A stretch of DNA of 64,000 nucleotides from Apricaphanius iberus. Taxonomy: Eukaryota > Chordata > Actinopteri > Cyprinodontiformes > Aphaniidae. The notes under the pieces were generated by a model. That model worked only from the letters and a program-made list of their open reading frames with translations, searched no databases and was not told where the DNA came from. The stretch covers positions 62,001-126,000 of the forward strand of contig JAPXFQ010000338.1 of assembly GCA_028564705.1 (NCBI GenBank), in the 5' to 3' direction. A program made the translations under genes and the position numbers. Shown in pieces: positions 49,751-61,010 of the stretch (within the stretch, counting starts at the first letter, position 1; the number at the start of each line of letters is the position of its first letter).

Positions 49751-51390
49751 TCAATATGTGAAGCTTGAATGCATGCCACTTTAAATATAAAATCCTACCA
49801 GACATTGTATCCGAGGAAGCTTTTATTGAAATATTCAACACTAAAAGTTTGCACAGCTCCAAAAATAATCCCAATGTTTGTTGTTTATAAATTAACAATA
49901 TGTGAAAAAGTTCAAGGAGTCTAAGTAGTTTTGCTTGACACTGTAAACATTCATATGGCCCGCTGACGCACCTTGATTAATGGACTGTAGGCTTTTGCCT
50001 TTCTATAATGCTTTTAGTGATTAGAATGGTAAGGTTAATTATCTATGATCTGTAAACTGAAAAAGATTAATATAACTTCAGCACACACCTGGTAAAAAAA
50101 AGCAATTAAGAATTTTTATGAAGTAATTTCAAAACATTATTTAATGTTTTATTGGAGTTAATTTTAGCCCTAAACCATTAAAGAGATTTTAATTCTTACA
50201 ACGTCTGGGTTAACATGAATTTGAAAGTCATGAAGCAACAGCGGTAATTGCACAGTGCTGTAGGGCTTGAATTAAAATCGGATAGGGAGAAGGAGTGCCA
50301 ACGATTCTCCATTCACGAATTTGCATGCGGTTTTTCCTTTAATTTGAATAACAGGTCTCTGTTTACATGGGCCTGAAAAAAAAGTCGTCTGCAACCAGCA
50401 GAACTAGTGTCCCTCCCCACCCCACCCCCCACTCTCCTGCATACTCTACATTCCTCTTAAACAAATGTTCACTTGTAGCATCTAGTAGGCTAATTGTGGG
50501 TATGGGCCACTTTGTCTATAAAATAAATTTACTTTATTTAATTCTGTCAGAATTAGAAATTTAAGATGTGGTATTTAGAAGTTTAAACTCCTGCAAAATG
50601 AAAAGAAACTGTCCCTGCAGTAGAATGATCTAAAAAAAAAACTCACACACCTTCAGCGCTCGAAGCAGGACAAACGTGAGTGGAGTGTGTGCAAGGCAAA
50701 TCCACTGCTGAGAAAACAAAATGGTCTTAAAAGTCTTGTTTAAGAGGCAAAAAAAGTAATGTGTTTTGTAACGTTTAGTTTTATTTTAGTGCCCTCAATA
50801 TGTTAAAATAGCATTAATTAAGCCCCCAAATGTTTTTTTTTATTTTCCAGAACTTGGGGAAATTTTCCAAGAAGAGTTGTGGTTTGCTTTCTATAGAGCC
50901 CAAAAAATGTAGGAATGTGTTTTGAGAAATGTGTGGCTTACATTATGGGCTGCCCATATAGAGTGCTAGGTGGGCAGAAGTTTTAAACTCTAAACTGCTC
51001 CCTTTCACAACAAAATAGCCATCAGAACCCTGCTATACATTGTATTACTTTCATATTTACTTGATACTTACTTGAGATTAGTTTAGCTCTTTCAGCCTTC
51101 AAAAGTCACACCACCGCTGAAACTGTTTCACTTGAGAGTAGAACAAACATTTCAGTCATGAAGCTGAAGTTGAAAGCTTTAGTGTGTGATGTTGAGTGAA
51201 CATTTGGCCTCAGTTAAACTATTCAATAGAAGATAGTTCAGTGCTGTGTAAGTGTTAAATGTATTGGATTGAGAAACCTGTCTAGCTGACTCATAAAATA
51301 AAAACCTGCGTCATTGTTTAGCTGTGGGTGTCATCTTGACACTGATAGGATTTGGCAGAACTCCAATTAAGGTGCATTTTTCGGTGTTTT

Positions 51391-51989
51391 AGGCCACGTC
51401 CACACTAAGCCGGATAATGCCTTAAACGTATAATTATTTAGTCTACACCCCCCTATCGTCCACATTAACCTGGCGTCGTTTAAGGTCTGTGGCCGGATAA
51501 CAATTAGCCGGGTAAGAGAGCCGTTTAAATCTTAATTCAACGGCTAAACGAGCTAGTGTGGACAGCTTCAACGGATAATGAAAGGAAGTGCCGTCAATGA
51601 ATGCTGCGTCAATAACAATATGACACTACAGACAAAGACAACAGCGAAGAGTAATAAATCGATCTCGTCGTCTGTCCACACCAAAAACTCTCTCTGCTTC
51701 TGAGCAGCTATTGTTCTCTTCGTTTAACTGGACAAGCAGATATGTACTGTGCTGTAGAGCTTCTTGTATAATATACAATAATATTTTGTAGGCGCTGGCG
51801 TCACGTAAATTATACGCGTGTTTCTTGCGTCTTTTCGCGCATGCCCTTATTTGCACAGGTCGGTATGGGATTGCGGAATCATGGGTCCTTAAACGGACTT
51901 TAAACGGGGCGTAAATGCTCGTGTTGAGTGGATAACATTTGGCGTCTAACTCCCCGTATAACCTTATCGGCCTAGTGTGGACGTAGCCT
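51391..51989. mobile_element. MITE-like element 1 of an abutting pair
   Basis: Starts aggccacgtccacactaagc, ends ggcctagtgtggacgtagcct; the inverted ends match at about 18 of 21. 599 bp, with repeated taaacgg motifs inside. No transposase. Superfamily not assigned; possible PIF/Harbinger because of the TTA/TAA at the borders. Confidence 0.75.
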
Positions 51990-52598
51990 AAGGGCGCTTT
52001 CACATGGTACGGGAGTCCGTACTCGGGTACGGTATTTGGTCAAAATCCACTTATTTCGTACCATGTGAACACAGACTGTACCGTGCCAGAATACGGCCAG
52101 AGAGACCTGCCTTGGAGGTAGAATCCGAGTCCAGGTACGAGCGGCCACGTATCATGTGAACACAACCCATACTCTGGCCGTACTCAAGACAATAGACGCG
52201 CTCCATGCGGAAATGACGACATCGCCGGCCGAAATTACAGAATCACCTCGCGACCATACAAATACCAAAACAACGCGATTCAAGCATCCCACAGCAACAC
52301 AGCAGGTTACAAAACGGCGGGTTTACTACAACACTCACCCTGTAGATGGCTTCAGGTAGCAGCTGACCAGTAGACCAGTTTGTTTACATTCTAGGCTGTC
52401 GCTCGTTTTATGACGTCGGTACTTCTCACTCCCTTGTTTGTTGGAGAACTAAGACTTATTTGTATGCCGCCACCTGCTGTTTATTTGTAGGAAAAGACTG
52501 GATCCAAATACGGTCAGAGATCCGTGCCATGTGAACAGAAAAAATTAGCATTTTCTCTGGCCGTTTTCTGGTACGGCCACACATGTGAAAACGGCCTT
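51990..52598. mobile_element. MITE-like element 2 of an abutting pair
   Basis: Starts aagggcgctttcacatgg, ends acatgtgaaaacggcctt, inverted ends. Internal cacatggtac (52001) and gtaccatgtg (52059) form a sub-terminal hairpin. 609 bp, no transposase. It begins at the exact base where element 1 stops. Confidence 0.75.
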
Positions 52599-52988
52599 AG
52601 AGTACCACGCTGTATCTGGGTTAGTGTCCAACATTAAGGATCATGGTGAACATATTTAGATGTTTTTATTTAATTTATGAGGAGCTAAAGTTGTCTAGTA
52701 GTGTTTTTTTGTTTTTTTTTTCCTGTAGACTATATTCACTTTCTGGTTAAAAATAATTTTGTGATCTGAGATTGGAGTTGAAGATGTTTTTAATCAGCAG
52801 GTGAAATGCAAATCTTTTTTCCTTTTCATTAAATACATAAAAAGAACTTCCTCGATTATCATCATGAGTTTTTTCTTTGATGCAGTGTTTTTGACATGAT
52901 TAAAAATTTTATAAAAGTAAAGACCTGTGCTTTGCCACATGAAGTGGGAGAATCTTGTACTTTTTTCTGTTGGATTCAGGGTTGCTAC

Positions 52989-53955
52989 TAGGGCTGCAAC
53001 TATCGAATAATTTTGGAATCGAGTATTCTGTCGATCATCGATTAATCGAGTAATCGGATAAATTACACTTTTGGGTTTTTAAATACAGTGATGTACTGTG
53101 GAAAATAAAATAAAATTGATTTATTTGACAAATGCTCACCCAAAAGTAAATGTATATGCTAATGAATGTAGATTTGTCAATCTTTTTTATTTATTAAATA
53201 AATAAATTAAATAAGGTAGCATTGCAATAATAAATGCAACTGATGGTCAAAGGTGTGTTTTGAGATGTAACCTATCTGTGCGTGTGTGTGCACGTGTGTG
53301 TGTGTGTGCGCGCGCGCCCGCTCAACGTACATGTGCCCGCGAGCGGAGTTTGAGGTGAGGAGGGATAAATAATATGAATGAGATTTTGGTGCATTTCTCT
53401 GTTACTTGGCATGCCTTGTTGACCCTGTCAGCTCATGGCAGGCAATAAATAATTACAAACACTGCACAAATATTCTGACGGGTTCGTGTTCATATCAGTT
53501 AGGAATCGTAAAAATACGTTACCTCGTTCAGGGGCCGACTCTGCTCGGAGATGTACAGCTAACCTGCGGGTGTCTTCTATTCAGGTGCTGTAGCATAGAT
53601 GACGCGCTGTTGTGGTAGGCCCGGCCCGTTTTGCAGTAGGCTACACAGACTGCACCATGTTGTCCGCTTTACAAAGCTTGAAATGGTTCCATACTTTGGA
53701 CATTTTCTGTCTTTTATTTGCCCTTTTTTCATTTTCTGCCATTGTTTGTAAAGGTAATAGTGAGTGATAGAGAGAGAACAGTGCCGCTTGTGAAATGTGC
53801 GTCAGTGTTACACTCCGTGTGAAACACGGGGCAGTGCAGTGGTCTTCAAAGCGGGAGTGACGATGGTGACGTGAATTAAACGAAGCCTCAAGGCAAAATA
53901 ATTTGCCTCGAGGATTTCTTTAACTCGAGTTACTCAAGGAATCGTTTCAGCCCTA
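52989..53955. mobile_element. hAT-superfamily non-autonomous element with perfect target duplication
   Basis: Starts tagggctgcaac, ends gtttcagcccta (inverted), and is flanked by identical gttgctac at 52981-52988 and 53956-53963. The 8-bp duplication and tagggctg ends are those of hAT transposons. 967 bp; sub-terminal gattaatcgagtaatcg and aactcgagttactc are typical of this fish group. Internal ORFs are short and unrecognised. Confidence 0.93.
53281..53317. repeat. GT/CG microsatellite inside the hAT element
   Basis: GT units passing into CG units, an unusual purine-pyrimidine alternation able in principle to form left-handed DNA. Confidence 0.9.
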
Positions 53956-56900
53956 GTTGCTACCCCAATAAAAGAACCAGCAGCACATTTTTGGCTTTTA
54001 TTTATTAAAAAGGTAAAGACAAGAAACCATATTGTTCAATATAATCACTAATTCACCGAAAACTGAAAATTGGTATCTACCAAAAAAGGCCTAATTGGTC
54101 CGTCTTTGTTTTGAAGCCTGACTTGCTGGCCGTACAACCATCACTGCATTAAGAAATATTTCCAGTCGTGTTTCATGAATTACATCTCATTACAAAAAGT
54201 CCACCTGATCCCAGAGGAGAGACCACTTACAGGTATTAGCTTCAGTCAGAAGTACAACTCAAATCTAGCACATTATAGCTTAATGGCTTACAGTTTATCA
54301 GATAGATGGGAGAGATTTGTTGGGCAGTAACTTTCCTGTGTGATGTTGAAGGATGTTTTTGTGCAAGCTTGTGGCGAGGGTGTGTTTCCCAGGCTTTAAT
54401 TTAGGGTTTTTAGAGGCTGGATGTTTGTGTAGCACATTGGTCATGAGATTGTATTGGACACTCAGGCTCCTGCTGGTTAAGGATGTTACAAGACAAATTT
54501 ATAGAAGCAGCCACGACTTTTTAGATGCTTTCAAACCCACTTTGTATTTCTATTCCTTCAGCAGGATGCAGTGTTTAACTAGGTTTGAGTTTAAAACGGA
54601 TTGCGGGAATTTTTTTCCTTAAAATCCGTTGTCAGAAATTGTGATGGAGCTCACTTTGTGCTACGTAGAAAATTAAAGCTTGCTTGGTGATATGTACCGT
54701 AGTTTACTTGGGTAAATATGCAAAGAAACAAAATCTTTTACCTAAGTTGATCAAATAATTTATTGTTATTAGTCTTGTTGGTACTGAATTTAAAGCATGT
54801 TGGTCTTTAAAATGTTGCCAAAGGTCTTTAATTTGACTCACTGAAACGTCCATTGCTCCTTCCGTAACATCACTGTCAAACATTGTTCAATTCCAGTCTT
54901 TAAAATGTTAGAATTTAGTTTTTTCCCCCGAACAAGTGACGAATTATTAATATGACAAAACAAAATGTATTTATCTTTTATGTAGGGCAATCTTGCCCTC
55001 TACTAGTTATTTCCTCTTTCCTTGACCAAAGCAACACATTTGGAAAATTTGAAGTGGTTTCTAAAAAGTTGAAGAAGCATGCTGGTCTGTCACTTTCTGC
55101 CAGATGTTTCACCAGTCAGATGGATAAAATGCTACAAGCAGCAATTGCTAATGATTGGGAGCCACTGTTGTTGACTGTCACCATGACAAAAGCCTCATTA
55201 CTGACAGCCAGCGAAAAGGCTGGTGGGTGGGAAGGTTTTTATATTTGCCTAAAGGTTTAATCATTTGGCATCCTAATTTATTCTGGCTGTCGTTTAATCA
55301 CAGGATCTTGTACAGTCATATTCGGTTAGGATTTTATTGAAAAGTTAATGTATTTCAGTAACTTACTCATCAATGGAAACACATAATATAGATTATTAAC
55401 AGATTTTTAAGCCTTCATTTTTTTTCATTCTGAAGATTTTTCTGAATTAATGAGCGCATTAAATTTTCAAAGGATTGGAATATTACATTAAACAAACATT
55501 TTTAATACCTAAATGTCGATGTGAAGAAAAGCATGTTTAATATCTGCTTTATAGCTTCTGTATTCAGATGGTACTTTAAATCTGACCAGGGAGCTTCATT
55601 GCGTCTTCCTGTTTTCTCAGTGTGACGCTAAATTGAATTTTTCTGTAAAATCGCTCTTAATTTAAATGTGAATGACTCATCATAACTTTATCTGAGGGTA
55701 TTGTAGTATAATGCCTGTCTTACAAACCCTTAAAACTTATCATAAACTTCGAAGCGCAGACCTCATTCTGCGCTCAGTCATTGCTAGGAGCAGGTAGTTG
55801 CCGTTCAGAGACTAGTGTATACAGCATGCGTGATGCTATAGCTCGCTCTGTCTCCAAACAAGGTATGGGATCCATTGTGAACCATCAGGCAACACAAAGT
55901 TTGTTTGGACAGACGGGAAAATTAGTGCTGGGACATGGAATCCTTACCAAACAATGCCATCTGTAGCAGGCAGCCAAGACATGTGAGAATGATCTGTTTC
56001 ATCCATGGTTTTCCTTCATGCTCTTTATTTAAAGAACTGAGTCATGGATAATCGGAGTTTATCTTTTTGTAGTTCACTAATCAAAATAGAATAAATGGTA
56101 ATTTTCATTGAGGGAAAGAGTTATGATGCAACAATGAGTTAACAAATAACAGAAAGTTGTGCGTCAGAGGTTTGGAATGTGTTACACAGAAACACATCTG
56201 TAAAAAAAAAAATTTAATCATCTGGTAGTTCAGGTGTCAATGTGTCACCTCTACGAGGATGAGGAGGAAGAAGAAGGAAAAATGCCTCCTTGGTCTTTCA
56301 GTAAAACCCTGGGGCTGTTTCCCAAGCAGCGCCGTGTCAGTAGAGCTGCCAAGGCTTGTTTCATGTTGAGCAGACCGCGTGTCCAGGCTGGCCAGTTGAT
56401 TGCCTGTTGTTATCAGTGGGGGGAGCAAAGGCTGTATCCTCCGTTAGGCCGCCTGGAGATTTGGATTAGATTGGTTCTTCCCTGCACCAGACTCAAAAGG
56501 GAGCTGCGTCAGACACAATGGGACTCCCACGCACAGTAATTTAAGAGGCAATAATAATTTAGGAGGCACATGGTTGAGATGCTGCGCGGTATTTCATTTA
56601 AGTCAGAAGTAAGATGTGTGTATTCGCAAAAACTTGTCTTGACATGTGAGAGTGTGACAACAGACAGGATACAAATTGGTAGCACCAAAGCTGATTGTTC
56701 TGGATGACTGGTTGGGGAAGTTTCTGTTGATCTTGAAGCATTTTGTTGACTAGTGCAATTATTTTGATCTGCATGGTTTAAAAAAGCTTTAAAGCTTGCC
56801 AATAAATCTTGTGTTGAAGGAGTTTCAGCAAAAAAAGTTAATACTGATTCCTCCTTGGTCTGTGATTGTTTTGCCCAGTGCATCTTTCTCATAGTGTTAA

Positions 56901-57639
56901 AATGTAATAATTTCCCCACCTAATATGTAGCGCTAATGTTAGCATATCATACCATAAAGGGAACTCCATTATATCTTCCTTCTTGGAGTTTTGTTGTGTT
57001 GAACTGTTAAAAAGCAATAACAAAGTGTAAAAAAAAAGAAACTCAATTAAACAAATCTATTTTCTACAGACTTCATTACTCCCCTTCTCAAATTGTGTCT
57101 TGCAGAAAAATAAGTGCTTAATTTAGCTGTTCCCCCAAAAGTTAACCATAACTATTCATAATTTTGTGGAAATATAACTCTGAAAAGTGTGGCATGCATT
57201 TGTGTGGAACCCCTTTTTAGTCAGCAGTTTGTAGAAGTTTGTACCTTTCCCTTCAATTTCAACTGCAGACTGTAGGTTTTTCTTTCCATTCTCTGTTTAA
57301 AAACTTGAAGCGTAGTCATATGTCTTGAAGAATATTTGTGAGCATCAATTTTCAAGCACTGACACAGCTTCTCAACCAAGCTTGGTTATTGGTTTGGAGT
57401 AGGCCATTTATAAAGTTCCTGTTATCTAAACTAACCTTGCACAATATAAGTAAAACATGCAATTGTGGTAATTTACTCACATTGATTACTGTCAGCTGTA
57501 TCAATTATCAAACATGGCTCAATATGTGCATGGCATGCAGCCCATGAATGCATTGCACTTAATATATTATATCAAAGCCGTTCTTTGACTGCGTATTATT
57601 GCACATATTGATATTGCAGTTGAATCTATGGTGCAGGTC

Positions 57640-58187
57640 AAATCTATTCCTTTCCATTTTAGCTATGTATGTTTGAGGCCATTGTCTTGCTGGAAATTAA
57701 TTAATTGCTATGATTGTATTTTTAGTTCCGGACAGCTTCCTGTCAAATCTGAGCAGTTTTCCAATACCTGCTGAAGAACATTTCCACAGCATGAAATTGC
57801 CACCACCATGTTTCACAATGGAGATAGTATTGACAGTTTTGAAGAGTTAGTTTTCCGCCACTAATGACATTTTGCTCGTAGCCCATTAAGTTTAACTTCG
57901 GCCCAATCTGAGCAGAATGACTCCATTCATGTTTGCTCTGTTCCCTACTTGGCTTCAGGCAGACTTTGATTGAGACTTTATTAGCTGTCTATCACGTCCA
58001 AAATTGTATGCCACACTATTCAGATTTTGATTCTTATTTTTTGAAAAGCATGCATTATTTTCTCTCTACTTCAGAATTATATACCTTTTGTGTTATAAAA
58101 TCAGAGTGAAATTCATTGAAGAATTTTTTTTATGTAAAAATGTGAAAACGTAAGAGGAGATATAAAAACTTTTTCAAGGCACTGTAA
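57640..58187 (-). mobile_element. Tc1/mariner relic, minus strand
   Basis: 57770-57835 reads gaacatttccacagcatgaa and ttgccaccaccatgtttcac, the reverse complement of the Tc1 KHGGGS...MLWGCF coding region. It ends ctttttcaaggcactgta, a Tc1 terminal inverted repeat. A second isolated end of similar type lies at 49905-49945. Confidence 0.65.
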
Positions 58188-60866
58188 ATATTATAGATAA
58201 TAGGTATTTCTTGTTAAAACTTCTCAGATTCCTTACGAAAATATATGGAAACGGTGAGTAAAGCCTGTCTTTCTGTTGTAGCAAATTAATGGTTAAGACC
58301 CATCATGAAACGTGGCTGCAGCTCGAGTGCGTTCTGCTACAAAAGCAGCAGGGAGATTTGGGCTGTGCTGGCGTTGGCAGGGGGTCTTCCTTTAAACAAT
58401 ATGCCCCGGCTCTGATATCGCTGCTAAAACAATGGACCACCTCCCACACTAAACCAGTAAAATTTCCACTGCACCTCTTGATGACATATTGTAGCAGAAC
58501 CACTGACCACAGACAACACAGCAGTGAGCATGTGTGAGCCTGCATGTTTAGAAATCCTACACGTGTTAGACATTTTAATACGCGTAAACCTTTTTTTTAT
58601 AAGGTTATTGCTTTATCAGCTGTAGTAAAAATGTGCTTATTTTACTTTCTTTTTCTTTTGTGCCCTGGTGTCTGGTGCATATTGTTGCCATGTAATGCTG
58701 TGTTTCCCAATCCTACACCCCGCCCTGCATGTTTTAGATGTTTTCCTGCTTCAGCACACCTGATTTCCATCGCAGCTGATTAACAGGCTTTTACTGAGCT
58801 GCAGTCATCTGAATCAGGTGTGTTAAAGCAGAAACATGTAGGCCAGTGTGATTTGAAGACCAGGGTTGGAAAAAGCCGCTATAATGGATGTTTGAGGCTT
58901 TACTCTAATTAAGGCATGCATGGTGTTTGCTTGCAGAAGGTCGGTGTCGGTGGGTTTACCTCTCACTGAGGGCCCGCTGCTGTTTGTTTGTTTCACTTCA
59001 TCACAGCATACGGCTGCTTTAGGGATTACTGACAGTGGGTTACAGTAAGGTGAGGAAGACTGCATTGGGTCATTAAGGTTTGTTGTTAAAAAGCAAAAAT
59101 CTCCACTGTTGTTGTTTCCTCATACTTTTTACCTCCTTTGCTTCCTTGACGAATAGCTCAGTCTGATTAAAGTCTTGTTTGTGGAAAAAAAAGGAAACGA
59201 GTAATCCGAATGGCCATCACCTCGGCTGCACTTTCAGCCATGCACCTCTTGTTTCATGTTAAGCACTAACTCTTAGGTGTGCATTTGATTAGGAAGAGCT
59301 CTTATATGCTAATCACCAACCCACACACATCTTTGATAGGAGAGTCTTCAAAAGCCCCAGAGCAAAGCGGGAAAGCCTTGTTGATCACGGCCGGGGGGGA
59401 AGAATGGGAGGACACCTATTGAAGATCCATTATCCATGTCTTTAGGGAAGCAGACTTCAAAGTAACTGCTGAGGTGTCGGTCACTCTCATCTAGGGACAA
59501 GGAAGGAGGAAAACCAGCCTTTAAAAATCCTATCGTCCTTTATCCCTAAATAGGAAGGTTGGATTGTTTTACCTCTGCATTTATTATCGTCCTTAAACCA
59601 TTTGTTTTTTTATGATAAAATGATCGCATCTTGACAGTTGGAAAGTGTGTGTGAATTAGTGTGTATGTAAGAACACACACACCAAACCCTAGCCCTGTAA
59701 CTCCCTCAGCAAATCCTTTTAGCCCTCCTATAAATTCTGCCTCTCGTCTCGCCCTGCTGCTCGCTTGGGTAGCCTCGACAAAGAACAGATGACTTTTCTG
59801 CCCCCGCTTATTCCAAAGCAGTAAGTTAGACGTGAACTCACCTAATGTCTGGTGCCAGCTTCTGTACCGCCTCTGTTGATTCAAATAAATCAAGTCATTT
59901 CCATTATTGCCTTGCTGTTGGCATCGGTGTTTGGTGTCTATTGTGTTACTCACATTGGCTTTTATTTTTCATTTTGAAAGCTTTATTGCTATGTGGAGAA
60001 TAAGCAACATGTAGAGAGCCAGGATAGTTACACAAGTGCTCCTTTAAACGGGGGTTTTCCTTCTCACTGCCGCATCTGGTTCCGCAGAAAGAGATGCCTT
60101 TCATAGCAGAGGAGCTGACAGAATGTGATATGGTTGAAAAAGTGGACAGAGGCCTAATCTAGACACATTTTATACATTCTTCTGCACCGCTGTCATCTTG
60201 TGTAACCTCTCTCTAGCAGTGAAGAAATCCTGCAAGTGCCGCTTATTTTGTTGTTTCTGCTTCTTTTTTTCTTTTTTTTAATCAACAAATAGAGGCATGT
60301 AACTGCTTAATTGTTACCATATGTGCCATGTCTGTTTAAAGCCGTATTTACAATTAGTTCCTCACCATTATGATGCTGTTTATGAGCTGTATGATGCAAA
60401 TGGGGACAAAAAAGCAGTTTTTTTAAGTGCATGAATTTCCTAACCGTAGGTGACACAGCTCTACCTGCATTCAGTACAATACTTCCGTTGTTAATGGTGT
60501 CAGAGAAAAAAAAAAAGTAAAATCACCAATATGCAAAATGCATTTTTCTCCTAACTACAACCGTCTCCTTCTGTCTTACATTTTTTTTTTTTTTTTAGCT
60601 AGAGGCACAGATAAATAACAACAGGGCATTTATTGTATCTTACACCCGGAAAATAATTTGTGTGCAACAAAAGATGATGATAAGGCGTCACAGTTGCCAA
60701 AGGACAGATTGATTGTGAAATTCAATGTTTGGCTTTAGAAAATTAATTAAGCCCAGGCATGGCTGAGACCTCAGTGTGTGACGTTAGCTCCGACTTCTGA
60801 TTCACATTTTTTTTCATTCCAGAATTTCACAACTTTATTTTTTTCCTCTCTCACTTTTGTCCCAAG

Positions 60867-61010
60867 ACAACCTGGAGGGTCTTCAGGAGGTGGTACAGGA
60901 GCGCTTGGCAGAACTACTCCGTGTTCTCAAGACTGTCATTGGCAAACACCGGACCCTCAACTCGGCAGACATCCTCGGAGCTGCTGGCACAGTCATCGCC
61001 AAAGTCAAAG
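60867..61010 (+). CDS. arhgap29: arhgap29-like second coding exon
   Basis: 144 nt, phase 1 at both ends, so it joins in frame to the exon ending at 43931 (Asp105 is split). It encodes residues 105-152 with LQEVVQERLAELLRVLKT and LNSADILGAAGTVIAKVK, which align without gaps to the human ARHGAP29 segment with RLEELLRVLK and AAEMLTAKVK. Acceptor cccaag, donor gtgact. The gene continues beyond the right edge; no further exon is recognised in 61011-64000. Confidence 0.88.

Larger units (their letters stand above)
43932..60866 (+). other. arhgap29: arhgap29-like intron, 16.9 kb
   Basis: Joins the two recognised coding exons in phase 1, GT/AG. Contains the SAP-like relic block, twin MITEs, the 967-bp hAT-type element, a Tc1 relic and microsatellites listed separately. 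46500-49660, 49950-51380 and 53960-57600 contain no feature I can name with confidence. Confidence 0.8.

Noticed and set aside
56509..56919. 136-codon minus-strand ORF
   Set aside because: No family resemblance and no gene context; expected by chance in an intron this size.
59546..59953. 135-codon minus-strand ORF
   Set aside because: No motif recognised; inside the arhgap29 intron without supporting signals.
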